Source: Toxoplasma gondii ME49
Taxonomy: Eukaryota; Apicomplexa; Conoidasida; Eucoccidiorida; Sarcocystidae
Assembly (NCBI RefSeq): GCF_000006565.2
Contig: NC_031479.1
Coordinates: forward strand, 372,001 to 436,000
Length of the DNA stretch: 64,000 nt
Reading direction: 5' to 3'
Shown here: in pieces, positions 12,144-35,164 of the stretch
Layout: the number at the start of each line of letters is the position of its first letter
Numbering within the stretch: position 1 is the first letter of the stretch
The notes under the pieces: generated by a model
What the model saw: only the letters and a program-made list of their open reading frames with translations
The model's database searches: none
Told to the model about the DNA's origin: nothing
Program-made: the position numbers and the translations under genes

Positions 12144-13424
12144 TGCTTTGGGGAAGGTGATTGTCGTCGCGTTTTGTGCTGTGGTGTCCTTCCCGTTACA
12201 TGGTACACGGACCAACAGAAGTCGATATAACCGTTGTATTTCCTCTGTGTCGGAGGTTCATCACAGAAGTAGATGTCCATCATCAGTATAGGGTGCCATA
12301 GCCCATTTTTTATGCATTTCCAGCATCAGCCTGGTTTAAAGGGGCGTTAGTCCAGCCCAGTTTTTTTGCAGTAATGCTATTACATTCTGATCGTTTTTTT
12401 TTCATACCATCCCTGGTATCCGGTTTTTGGTTCGTGTGGGTTTTGCCTCTCGTTCCCGCCTTCGTGGTCCGCTGCCTGCGGCTCGTGCGTCAAATCTGTA
12501 CAGCGGAGCGTTAACGTTGTGTTCGCGGTGTTTGTCGTCGATTGATTATGGAGAACGTGGATGTTCCGTGCATGTACAGTTTTTAAGGCGTTCAACAGTG
12601 TTTTTCCAAATACAGCCTTCGGTTGTGTTTTCTCAGTGGCACCGAACACCCATGCAGGCTGCCGATGGCGGATCATTCGGCAAGAGCCGAATAACATCCA
12701 TTTCTAACACTCTCTGCGACAGTGGAGGAAATTGGTCACCGGTATCCAACTTGATGCGGTGTCGGCCTATTACAAGATGCGTGGGCGTCCCGGTTCGACT
12801 TCGGCGTTGACTACTGCGTAGTTGTAAAGCAGGTGTAATGAGATTTGACTCGAATTGTTAGGACACACTAGGATGGCACACGTGAACGCGAGATTTTTCT
12901 CCAGGAAGTTTTGCAATTGTAATGCGTGGAGCAGCAATTTTCGTCTTTCAGGGCTACCCTCTGCTGAACCCTCGTCAAGAGTGCAGCTTAAAACGGATGG
13001 AGGTGATGCCGTCGGTTTCGTAGACAGCAACCGAATAGTATGTTTCTTTCCGGTGTGCCCGTAACAATGATATTACAGAGAGGTGAACTTTCAAAACTGC
13101 GGTACTGTAGTGCTAGGATGTGTTCAACGATCTTGATCCAGTGTGGGCTTTTAGAGGAAGCTCTTTGTGGTCATGCTCACGTGAGGAGGTCGTTGCTAAC
13201 CAGATTGTTTTGCAAAGGGCGTTAAACGAGACAACTAGAACATCTATTGGCAAATTTCTAGTTGCCGTCACGTCATAACGAGGGCACGGGCACGTAGAAG
13301 CGGAAGTCGGTAAAAGGCTGACGGACGCTTTTGGTCTTTCGTCAACGGACTTCTAGAACACAGAGGATGAAGGTAGCAGGGAAAGATGTCTGCAATGGAC
13401 AACAGGGTCAGAGTGTCTCGAACT
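12144..13424. other. Convergent intergenic region
   Basis: It lies between the 3' end of the phosphatase (+) and the 3' end of PEX1 (-), so it should hold both 3' UTRs. T-rich runs occur around 12306-12412. I see no further gene. Confidence 0.4.
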
Positions 13425-25170
<11,746 letters not shown>

Positions 25171-28100
25171 TACTAGGAGACAAAGTTGGATCGACCCGTG
25201 CTGCGCTCGACAGGCGGCAGCATGCGTTCAACACCACGAGTCTGCACACGCACTGAAGGGATACAAAAACTGCCGGATCGAATATGTTTTCTCCTCGTAT
25301 CCACACGAGCACTCGAATAGGACGTGTCTCCGCCCTGAATCCTTGTGGCATATATCTCAGCGTCGGTTGAAACCTGCGGCCCACTCTTAGTCTTTCTCAG
25401 CCAACTCAAATCGCTGAATGGCCAAAAAGATCAAGTTCGCTGAGTTTGGTGCCGCCCGCGGGACGGGAGGAAGTAATGGCACCCGGAGCACAGCATCCCT
25501 CTTTTATTATAATTTCCTTCGTGCCCTACACTGCTTCCCCTTCAGAAGCTCTTTTCCAGTACTGTTACCTTTAAGGTTGATCGTCTCACAAAGTTCAATC
25601 GAACGAACATGGTAATTGAACTGCCTGAGAAACGGTTCCACACAACCGTGACAGAGTCTTATTCCCGCCCGACTGTCTCTCTCTACAGTCAGATCACTGA
25701 ATTATCCAGACAGTCTAGCTCCCCGCAGCGACACATCGGAAAATTTTGGTCACTGGTTCTCGGTCCTATTTGTGGGCATTACTCAGCTGTATCTGAAATT
25801 ATACCCGTGTAGAACGAACAGCAGTGCAGATGTCTGCATGGCTTGTTGCACTGTTTTGTTCGCTGCAAAAGAAGGGCAACGACTCCCGAAAGAGGTGGGT
25901 AAACTGATGGAAACCAGACTTCGGAAGGCACGCGGACAACAGAGGCGACGTCTCGTTTGCTGTTGGTTCTTAGTCGTTACAGTGCAGGCCAAAACTACGC
26001 CACTTGTCCTTAAGCAATGCCTTCCAAGGGCTACGTCCTCATTCCCTTCGTGTGATTATCAGCCCGCCTGATCACATCGCGTCTTCAACAACCTCTTCGA
26101 AGTAGAACCCTGCTTATGCATTGCACTTGACACACGAATAACAACTGTCAGTTTCGACAACGCATCCAGTCGGAGCCCCGTGGTGTAGTTTAAGTTTTAC
26201 CATCCTTCCTCATTTGTCTCAGGTGTGTGATCTGCATTTACCTAGACGAAAACAATGTAGCGTCAGTATAGGCTTGATCAACAGTGAAGTAAGATGTGCG
26301 ATGGAGTCCTGTGCCACTGGAGACACAGGTGAGGGATGCCCATAAATTCCCAGAGCTTCCGGGTGCCAAATAGTATAGGTTTAATTCTTCCACGGAGGAA
26401 AAATGCCACGCATTTGCCTTTCGGGAATATGATGTCATGACGTCTGTAATATGACATTCTGACAGTTCGCTGTATAACAGCCACGCTATGTGAACAAAGT
26501 GGAGTAGCGGTACCGGGAGCTGGGATGGAAAAAACGCGATTAAGTGCCCTTTGTCGTTTTTGAAAACGATCGGTATCCAGCAACCCAGCCGCTGCATGTC
26601 TCGATGGAAGCGCTGATGTTTTGCAAATTTTCGCCAAATTGCGACGGCATAACCCCCCTGGCGCTCGACTCATTACTGTTCCCCCGATGACTACACATTC
26701 GGTCCTATGCTACAGACGATAAACCTAAGCTTGGATACAGGCAGGTACCATTTGGATATGGTGATATCGATCAGTTTGCTTCGCTCATTTGGTTGATGGC
26801 AATGAGGTATCCCGATACGCTGCGTAACACGGCGCATATTTGGACATACCTGAAAGCAAAGTCGCCTCCTCGACTGTTACATGGAGTCTGCAGTGGACGA
26901 CGAGGAATTATGCCAGTTACTCAGGAAAACGGAGTGTGACAAGCAACTAAGTGTGCCTAGCGTATGATGCTCGTTCAACTTACGTTAGGCACGAGTGATG
27001 CTTTATTTGGCAACAAGCTCCACTACCCTCTTTATCCTAGTGGGAGCGTCTATACACGAACCCTCCTGTAAAGGAGTTTCCGGGTGAACGTCTGCCACTG
27101 CGTGCTGGGATTCGTGATCTTCTTGGTGCAAAACGTGCGAGCGTAGCACTACATGCACAGAGACGAGAAGCGGTGGTGCGCAGGTGTGTGGCTCTTTTTT
27201 AGACCTGGTGGGTCTTGCAGGACAACTGTTCTTTGTTTTGTAGGACGCTGGCCGGGTAGGAAAGGTCACTACCACTAAATTTTGCTTTTCCCTCAAAGCT
27301 GTCTCTTCGTCTTGGGATTTTGGGGATTCTGAGTGTGTTGTTCTTCCGTCAGGGTATTTCCAGTACCCTCACGCGTTATCTGGTCTGTGACTGTTTTTAG
27401 ACCTGGTGGGTCTTGCAGGACAACTGTTCTTTGTTTTGTAGGACGCTGGCCGGGTAGGAAAGGTCACTACCACTAAATTTTGCTTTTCCCTCAAAGCTGT
27501 CTCTTCGTCTTGGGATTTGGGGGATTCTGAGTGTGTTGTTCTTCCGTCAGGGTATTTCCAGTACCCTCACTTGTTACCATTGCCTTAGCCTAGCATTTTT
27601 TCGAAAGTTAACCCCACCATGCTTTCCGACCTGTACGGTGATTAACTGCCGAGAAGCTGATGAGTCGGGTTCTTCATCACGGTAATGCACAAATGTAGAC
27701 CGTTTCTGAAGTGGATGCTTGGAAGAGGCCTTTCTTCACGTCACCGCCTGCGTGCTTTCCTTTCTTCTGCACATGAGTAATTCCAACTGAGACCGGCTTA
27801 GCTGGTTGTCACGTACAGACGAACTTGTTTGGTCTAGACCGAACTAGCCATTCTACTTTTTCTGTCGTGTGTCCGTCCTAAGAAAGAGAAGGGGGGGAGG
27901 GTGTGGAACACGTAGTGGTAAGACGCTAAACAATATGCCTGCCTCTAGTGCGGTGTTTTTGCCGAACAGGTTTATTATTTCTACCATTTGCCTTACGAAT
28001 GCGAAAACCTTGAACAATTCATATAGCCGAAAAGTAACTTTAGGTGCGGTCTGATTCTCGTTTGGCGTGACATCACAACCCTTTGCTGGAGTGTCTTTCG

Positions 28101-28723
28101 GTTTCTGGTATGCGGCTCCTCCTCGTACCGCAGTTTTAAAGTTATTGTTTTGATTCTGAAATTACAAATCTGTGGTAAATCCGCCAGTGCCTGGAGGGAG
28201 TTGATAGACCGATTTCTTGTACCCCTACCCTCTCCCTGTACGCATACACATGCGTTCTTGTTGACGTGAATTTCTACGTACACATCTTTTGAAAAACCAA
28301 CAGGCATGGGAAGACCCGTTCTGCTTCTCTCGGTTGCTGTTTTTGAGTTGAGGCAACGCTTGGGGCGCGGACCTGGTTCCTTGAGCATCTCCTGGTATTT
28401 GCAGATGGAAAGGAAAACAGAAGGCTGTGCCCGTGACAATGGCTCCTCTTCCATACGTACCTTCGTACCAGTGAACTCACTTGCCAGGCAGGACCGGGGA
28501 ACCGAAAGAAGGCGACATTCATAAGGAGGCTCCTTCTCCACTACACGGGAGTGAGAAAGGAACACCAAACTCAGTTGTGTTGTCAAGTAGAACCCCTCAC
28601 AATGTTGATCAATTGTCCGTGAGCCCAACACCGGTTTTTGTTACCAGGCCTCAGGATCGGGAATATCATCCTGCACGTTCAACTTCTCCGACTTTTTCCT
28701 CGCATATCTCGCCTTCATCTCTG
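25171..28723. promoter_or_regulatory. Divergent intergenic region between PEX1 and the membrane-anchored giant
   Basis: The flanking genes point away from each other, so both promoters and any 5' UTR exons should lie here. It contains the tandem duplication at 27196-27570. A short first exon of PEX1 may lie just above 25170. A basic or hydrophobic ORF at 28306-28524 could be an upstream exon of the giant gene. No core promoter motif was identified. Confidence 0.4.
27196..27570. repeat. Tandem duplication, 198-bp period
   Basis: A 177-bp block at 27196-27372 recurs at 27394-27570. I see one difference (T at 27321, G at 27519). A 21-bp spacer separates the copies. Each block contains agacctggtgggtcttgcag, then a G/T-rich part and the end ttccagtaccctcac. 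The near identity points to a recent duplication. Confidence 0.95.
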
Positions 28724-31700
28724 ATGGAACAAGGAGCTTTCCTTCGACACAAGTGTTGCACCCTTGCCCCTGTGATAGCAACTTCACCATCTTCAACAGT
28801 TTTGGGGCACTCCACTGAACATTTTCCAGAAGCGACTGCCTCATTTCCCGTTACTGCGGAACCAGCTCTACACGGACACCTCTTTGAAAATCTACCTATG
28901 CGAAGTGGTCTCGCTCCTTCGACAAACATGAACCGACAAAGTACGCCTGCCACAAAAAAGGTAGAACACGACTCCTCGTCGTTTCGACATTCTTACGAAG
29001 AATGGAAAGGAGTCGAAAGCATTATTTTTGCTGTTGGGGGAAACGAGCGGAAGGGCGACGACACAGGAATTACCGTATCCGTTTCCTCACCTTTGTCTCC
29101 TAAGAAACCTTTCACAATTAACGTGGATCAATTTTGCAAAAACCGTGGTGCTATAGGGTTGGAGGCCGTTAATGTGTGCTCTCATCCAGCAGATGGAGTC
29201 GCCAAAGGAGACACACCACCCACAGGCGACATGCAGAACCTACCGCCGCACAACATGCCTGGGAGAGTCGCAGCACGGGTTGACAATTCCGGTGCAGTAA
29301 ACAAATGCAGCCTAATGCCTTCATGCTATACTCCAGTTTGGGCGCTGTCATGTCCACCGCTAAATACATACACATTAAGATCTCAAACAGATTATGCACC
29401 CGCCCTAATTTCAGACGCAACTGTTGTGAGAAAGGATCAGGAAAAGTGGGGAAATTTCGAAGGTCGTGAAAGGGACAACGTCACTGCGGTAGATGACAGA
29501 AACACAGTACAAGCAAACGCGCTTTCATTTGTCGACCAGAGAAGCGAACACGAATGTTTCTCCCCATCACAGAGTCACAACCACCATTCGGGAGTACGTT
29601 TTAGCGGGCCTGCTTTGCGACAGGACGAAAGACATTCGAAAGTTTCTGAAATAGAGTTCTCGCCCACCGAAGGGGAAACAAAGCGTTGCGGGTTTAACCA
29701 GAACCGCCTCGTGGGGGGGTTTTCTTTTGCAGAATGCGTCAATGTTGTCTCGCTGGAACAAAAAGTGCCGAAGACTTCATCTTCATCTGTCTTGGTGGAC
29801 AGACTTTGGCCGTCATGTTTGAAAGAAAACGACGATGAATGCATGCTTCGACCTCTTGACAACCCTGAGAACCGCACAGAGGGCAGTGCTAATTCAGCTG
29901 ATTCCGGCGAGGGGACAACGGTTTCTGTCGAGTCCCGACAAAGCAGGACATGCAACGGTTGCAGCGGTGGCGTAAATCGACTGACACGTTTGTCACAACG
30001 CCGGGCAATGTCGGAGGCGAATCAACAGGTCCCTGCCTGGACACGAAGTATTCGCAGGGGGCGTTCGTCTTGCCACCTTCCTCGGTCTGCTTCTTCTGCG
30101 ACGTCAAGTTGCTCCGTTTCCTCCGAAGCCTCAGGTGCTTCCTCCATGTCAACTGTCAGGAAAGCATACGCGGCGATAAAATCGGCTCGTAGTTCGTCAC
30201 CGAGCAACGGCGGTACAGCGGCTACTTCGTTTTGCAGCCACGCCGAGATGGAGATGCCTCACCGGTCGATGTCTTCCTCACTTTCACCAGCAGTGCACGG
30301 ATACAAGAACCCACATGAGCAAAAAGATGCGTTCTACTCGTACTGGCTATCTGGGGGAAGGGCGCGACTGTCTTCTAAGAAAACTGGTTCTTATCCCTAT
30401 TCAAGGAGCTGCGAAACGGAGCTCAACTATCGACAAGACGCGGTGCCCATCGAGTACTTTCTCACGCCATTTCAAGCAGAACTCAGGCGCCAGCAGCAAA
30501 TCTCCTCAGAGCGCCGCACACCAAGTGTCTGTCTGGCCCTGCTGAAGACGCTGGAAACAGCTTCTGGCAGCGCCAGTCACTTGCGACCAGAAAATGAATG
30601 CCGTGCGACAAGCCACAAGTGGCGTCCTAACGCCTTCTACGAAGCGGAAAGGAGTAGAGCAAGAAAATCCAGGGTCCAAGGTGACACATCGGCTTGCCAC
30701 CTCGACTGTCGAACGTACGGGAACGAACGAGCTTACGAAACAGGGAAGGTTACGGGTTCCTCGGTAAACGCGTCATGTCATCCGAGCCGTCGCCTTCAGT
30801 CGCCAGCGTCACAACCTTCTCCAACTTCGCAAGGAATGGCCCCTCAATACTGTGGAACGCGGGAGAAGGATACTTACCCGTCATCCATAGCGGCTACTTT
30901 GCAGAGAGAGGAGAGCGCAGCAGACTCAGCTGAACGACCTATGAGCATCAGTAACGTTGCAGTTGTAGGAGAACCTGACCAGTCGTGCGACCGCCCCACA
31001 CGGAGTTTCATTGAACGGGGACAGTCCGGGCTCCGGGAAGTAGCTGTAGAATCACGTGAAGCGCTCGAATCGATGAAAGAGGCATGCCAACTCATTCGCC
31101 AAGAGGCGCCTTTTCTAAAGGACGGAGAGCCAGAGAACCACGTGGTCGGTCACGAGGATTCATCCACTATTTCACGGCGTCTGCGTGCTCGTCCTGACAA
31201 ACGGATTTCAAAGGCCTCACCCGAGTTGCTTTCGCGTGCTTCTTGTAAGCGGACCATTGAGGGAGCCTACATCTCCGAAGCTACAGCGAAAGGATTCGGG
31301 AAGGCAGATTCCTGTTGTACCGCTAGTAACCCCCGTCTTCTTTTGGAAGAACATCAATCCATGGGCTTGAAAGACGGAGGTGAAGCGAGGGGTGGAGGTG
31401 AATCCGCTGAGCAGAGGACTGGACGAGAGACGAGAGAGGAAAGACGTAGCGAGGCATCCCGTGCAACAGAGACTACTAGGGATATCCCACCGTCTGAAAA
31501 ACAAATCGATGAAGGAGGCGACGGAGATGCTGTCGTTGCCTGCGATAAACGCCAAGGTGTTTCTGCGCCTGATGATGCTCCCGTGACGGTGCAGCGCAGA
31601 GCAGATGGATACGGACTATCACGAACCGGAAAAGACGGGGAGACGGAGGGAGACGAAACGGGAGTAGACGGGGTTATAAAGGGAATCGACACTGCATCTA

Positions 31701-34700
31701 ATGGAGAAATATGCAAAGAGGCGAACACTCACCTTCCTCGGAATGAAACGGGACAGAGGGCGACAGCTCTCACGAGAGAAGAAATCGTACGAGCTTCTGA
31801 GTTGAACGAGGGACGCAATAGCACCACAGTAACAGGTCCGTACGAAGGTGAGGGAAAAGGGATGGAGAAGAGACAGGAAAGTAGTGAAAGGGCTCAATGT
31901 TACGGAAGAATGTTGACGACGTTTAGATGTAATAGAGGGTTAGCCGAAGGCTCGCTGGACTCGAAATCAGCGCACGTCGACAAGACTTCTGATTCCCTGA
32001 TTTCTAAATTTTCAAGGGAACATACCCGAGAAGGAATTGCTGATGTTGGATGCGAGGATAAATCTGATAAGCTTGCAACAAGGATGTCACACAATCCAGA
32101 GGCGCAGCGTCTTGCACAGGTTTCCCAGTGTCCTGTACCCCGTCAACCAGCGCTCTCGTCCGCTCTCTGCTTGAAAGAATTATCAGGGCCATCCGGATGG
32201 CCTTTCTCACCGCTGCCCTTGCCCTCACCGCTTTTGTCGCCTTTTTTCTCTTCGACCTTTCGGCTGTCCAGCAAGGCAGTGGGCTCTGCAAGAGGAGATG
32301 GTAGGAAGGTGGACGACCCTTCTAGTGTTTTCACTGAAGGTATGATTTCCGAGTATTCGCGAGCTTCCTCTTCGGCCACAACAAGCACGAAGGCGTCAAC
32401 CTCCAGTGCGTTTCGCATTTCCAGTGTACGAGGGGCGTCTTCGGACGTTGCTTGTGGAGCTCGACCTCGTGGGCTCTGGGACACGCCGGACGACATGGTC
32501 ATTAAAAGAAAAACTAAAGTACACAGAACGCCTGACAAAGGCATCGGCGTCGGAGCAAGACGCATTGGCTGTGTCGCGCGTAGCGACACTGCTCCACACG
32601 TACCAAGAATTCCAGCACAGACACACTCCACACCAGAAAGGGCCGATTCTTGTGATATATTTTGGGGGCGAGACTCGGAGGGCAAACCGGAACCAGAGAC
32701 ATTCATGCAGGAGTTCAGGGGAACGAACGGCAACGAGACGAAATCCTCAGCTTTCAACGGCACCAAGACTCCGGTTCCGACGGCCTGTATTCATATAAGA
32801 GAGGCATCCGGACGACCATCATGTGGGAAAACGGAACAAGGAATTCCTCTGAAAGGTTTAGCTGTTTCATTGGAATTAAAAGGAACAGGGTCCAGGCACT
32901 GCGAAAATGTAAGACCGGAAGTTAATTCGCAAAGCTGTCCAGTGACAAACTGCCGAGTGAACAAGACGGAAAAGCCACTGGAGAACACGCCTCACAGCAA
33001 CATTCATAAGTGTAATGTCCGTGGTGGATGCGATGGCACACCACATGGGATAGCTCCGATCGTCCACCTGAAAACGTTGACGACAGCGGAACCAGATTTA
33101 TGTGTTGCAGAAGGGAGAAAAACTAATGTGCAGGGAACCAGAAGAGACGGAGAAGAAACACAACACGGTGCTGTGAGGTGTCGTAGAGATCCTCCGAAGT
33201 CTTTTGCCGAGTGCAGGTGCCTTGGCAAACTTGAGCGGCACGTTACAATGGAAAGTAAGGGAACTGGTATACCTTGTGAGCTGACTAGCAGCTCACCCGT
33301 TCACATGCAAAAACGCTTCAGTACTGATCGAGTACGGGCGTTGCTGAGTAATCAGGGTTCTGACGCTTCCCTTCAGGCGGTCAAGGAAGCGAATTTACAA
33401 CAAAAGGGAAGTTGCAAAATGCAACGAATGCAGACTGAGCAGGCGCAACGGCTTCCTGACCATGGAGTCACTTTTGGAGTTTCACGATACTCCCCGCATT
33501 CCTATGCAAAAAACGAAACTTTACCGCTTCACGGCGTTCTTTACCATACACACCGACCGACATCCACCATCAAAACAGAAAAAGTAGCCACTTCATCCGA
33601 AATGTCTTCCGACGCAATACGGCCTTGCCCGTATGGGGAACCGCCCACTTCGACACACAGAAGTGAGACAAATCCAGTTGTATATAACATTTCACACGGT
33701 ATTCCTCCGAGAGGGAAGACCTCAATGGGGACGCATGGGCCTGAAACCATACTGAGAGATTCATATTTTCTGGACCGAAGTGGGCGTCGAAATGGGCCGC
33801 ACCGATTTATTTGTAATTCAAATAGGGGAACTATACCATGGAGCTCCAAAACAAAAGCACAACAAATGCGAAGAAAAAGTTTTGGTTTGCATCTCCTCCG
33901 GAATGTCGCTGAGACCAATAGAAGCGAGGTCAACGGTGAATCTCCGGTCACATCACGACAGGCCACCTTACATCGCGAGGGAAAGCTTTTCAATAATCAT
34001 GGACCGCCTGATGAATGCTACAGCAAACCGTTTGGGGTACGAGGTAAAGAACGCCGAACAACACGAGACGCTTGTCTGCTCAACGAGAGATTAGTGGAAA
34101 CGAAACACGGGGCAGAAGTTTCCTTTCGTGGCCTCCATGAATACTCCAGCAAGAGGCAATTCTCCTCCGAGCTGGTAGGCGTGTGCGTAGCGGATCAGGA
34201 AGACGATTATTCTGAAGCGAGCGTGAGCCCAGATGATGACGCGAAACTTCGAACACCACAACGGGTACCTGTCGTGGCTTTCGCTGAAACACCGATATCG
34301 TCAGCACGAGCGTGTAGACAGGATAATGATGGGAGAGACGCGGCAGACCTTCAACATGTGAGTCTTCATTACGACACAGATGGGGAGGTTCATCTGCCAC
34401 CGTTTCTCCCCTACACAAATGTTTGTCCTGGAGTCAATGCTAAGGTTAAGTCGAATCCTTCTTCTGCACCCGTCTCCAGCTTCTGTGCGGCGCCTGCAGT
34501 CAGAACCTCACCTTCAGAATCGACGAAACATCCGTCCTTGTTTCACGAGCAGCGCTACATTCCCGGGACTAAAACGGACCATGATGGTTGTAGTGCTGAA
34601 TATGCACATGCATCCCTTGCAAGCGATATACCAGATTCCACAGGAATGGCCGGTAACTCTCGTTTTTTCACATGGCTGTTCCCGTCTCGCGGTGTGGAGT

Positions 34701-35164
34701 TAGTAGTTCAACCATCTGACGGAGCCAGGGATTTTTCCCCCGGAAAAAGCAATCGAATTCAAGAGGTGAAAGACAGCGTCTTTTGTGGAGACGGCGTGGT
34801 GGAGCAGGATAGACCAAACGAAAAAGTGAGATGCCCAGAAGGTAAAGATTGTACTCTCGTCGTATCGGACTCCTGGGAAGAGCGTATCGCGGCAACAAGG
34901 AGGAGCGTACGAGAGCAGATGGGACATCTTTTGCAAGATGATAAAATTCGCTGGAAAGTAGAAACCTGTATGGCTGGAGTTTTTGATAAACTAAGTGCTA
35001 GATGCAGGTGCTGCTGTGCGGTAACTTGGCAAGAAATGAGCGAGGAGCGGAAGCAGCGTTGTGGACAGATAACATTCTGGACGCTTGCTGGGACGCTTGT
35101 TGCCCTTATTTTCATTGCCGTCATTTGTTTCGTTAGTGCGAAGGTCATTAAAGACACAGAATGA
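28724..35164 (+). CDS. Giant polar protein with C-terminal membrane anchor, unknown function
   Basis: One uninterrupted frame runs from 28481 to the stop ending at 35164. The first in-frame ATG is at 28724, giving 2146 residues; the frame opens upstream at a TTG after a TGA, so either 28724 is the start or an upstream exon joins at an acceptor such as ttgccag at 28486. Almost the whole protein is hydrophilic and Ser/Thr/Arg/Glu-rich, probably disordered, with no domain I recognise. Near the C-terminus come a charged helix (EERIAATRRSVREQMGHLLQ), a cysteine cluster (ARCRCCCAVTW), and a single hydrophobic helix (FWTLAGTLVALIFIAVICFV) followed by the short tail SAKVIKDTE. No signal peptide is visible in this model, so a tail-anchored topology with a cytosolic N-terminus is likely. 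The cysteine cluster beside the helix is a plausible palmitoylation site. It is probably lineage-specific. Confidence 0.75.
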   Translation: MEQGAFLRHKCCTLAPVIATSPSSTVLGHSTEHFPEATASFPVTAEPALHGHLFENLPMRSGLAPSTNMNRQSTPATKKVEHDSSSFRHSYEEWKGVESIIFAVGGNERKGDDTGITVSVSSPLSPKKPFTINVDQFCKNRGAIGLEAVNVCSHPADGVAKGDTPPTGDMQNLPPHNMPGRVAARVDNSGAVNKCSLMPSCYTPVWALSCPPLNTYTLRSQTDYAPALISDATVVRKDQEKWGNFEGRERDNVTAVDDRNTVQANALSFVDQRSEHECFSPSQSHNHHSGVRFSGPALRQDERHSKVSEIEFSPTEGETKRCGFNQNRLVGGFSFAECVNVVSLEQKVPKTSSSSVLVDRLWPSCLKENDDECMLRPLDNPENRTEGSANSADSGEGTTVSVESRQSRTCNGCSGGVNRLTRLSQRRAMSEANQQVPAWTRSIRRGRSSCHLPRSASSATSSCSVSSEASGASSMSTVRKAYAAIKSARSSSPSNGGTAATSFCSHAEMEMPHRSMSSSLSPAVHGYKNPHEQKDAFYSYWLSGGRARLSSKKTGSYPYSRSCETELNYRQDAVPIEYFLTPFQAELRRQQQISSERRTPSVCLALLKTLETASGSASHLRPENECRATSHKWRPNAFYEAERSRARKSRVQGDTSACHLDCRTYGNERAYETGKVTGSSVNASCHPSRRLQSPASQPSPTSQGMAPQYCGTREKDTYPSSIAATLQREESAADSAERPMSISNVAVVGEPDQSCDRPTRSFIERGQSGLREVAVESREALESMKEACQLIRQEAPFLKDGEPENHVVGHEDSSTISRRLRARPDKRISKASPELLSRASCKRTIEGAYISEATAKGFGKADSCCTASNPRLLLEEHQSMGLKDGGEARGGGESAEQRTGRETREERRSEASRATETTRDIPPSEKQIDEGGDGDAVVACDKRQGVSAPDDAPVTVQRRADGYGLSRTGKDGETEGDETGVDGVIKGIDTASNGEICKEANTHLPRNETGQRATALTREEIVRASELNEGRNSTTVTGPYEGEGKGMEKRQESSERAQCYGRMLTTFRCNRGLAEGSLDSKSAHVDKTSDSLISKFSREHTREGIADVGCEDKSDKLATRMSHNPEAQRLAQVSQCPVPRQPALSSALCLKELSGPSGWPFSPLPLPSPLLSPFFSSTFRLSSKAVGSARGDGRKVDDPSSVFTEGMISEYSRASSSATTSTKASTSSAFRISSVRGASSDVACGARPRGLWDTPDDMVIKRKTKVHRTPDKGIGVGARRIGCVARSDTAPHVPRIPAQTHSTPERADSCDIFWGRDSEGKPEPETFMQEFRGTNGNETKSSAFNGTKTPVPTACIHIREASGRPSCGKTEQGIPLKGLAVSLELKGTGSRHCENVRPEVNSQSCPVTNCRVNKTEKPLENTPHSNIHKCNVRGGCDGTPHGIAPIVHLKTLTTAEPDLCVAEGRKTNVQGTRRDGEETQHGAVRCRRDPPKSFAECRCLGKLERHVTMESKGTGIPCELTSSSPVHMQKRFSTDRVRALLSNQGSDASLQAVKEANLQQKGSCKMQRMQTEQAQRLPDHGVTFGVSRYSPHSYAKNETLPLHGVLYHTHRPTSTIKTEKVATSSEMSSDAIRPCPYGEPPTSTHRSETNPVVYNISHGIPPRGKTSMGTHGPETILRDSYFLDRSGRRNGPHRFICNSNRGTIPWSSKTKAQQMRRKSFGLHLLRNVAETNRSEVNGESPVTSRQATLHREGKLFNNHGPPDECYSKPFGVRGKERRTTRDACLLNERLVETKHGAEVSFRGLHEYSSKRQFSSELVGVCVADQEDDYSEASVSPDDDAKLRTPQRVPVVAFAETPISSARACRQDNDGRDAADLQHVSLHYDTDGEVHLPPFLPYTNVCPGVNAKVKSNPSSAPVSSFCAAPAVRTSPSESTKHPSLFHEQRYIPGTKTDHDGCSAEYAHASLASDIPDSTGMAGNSRFFTWLFPSRGVELVVQPSDGARDFSPGKSNRIQEVKDSVFCGDGVVEQDRPNEKVRCPEGKDCTLVVSDSWEERIAATRRSVREQMGHLLQDDKIRWKVETCMAGVFDKLSARCRCCCAVTWQEMSEERKQRCGQITFWTLAGTLVALIFIAVICFVSAKVIKDTE

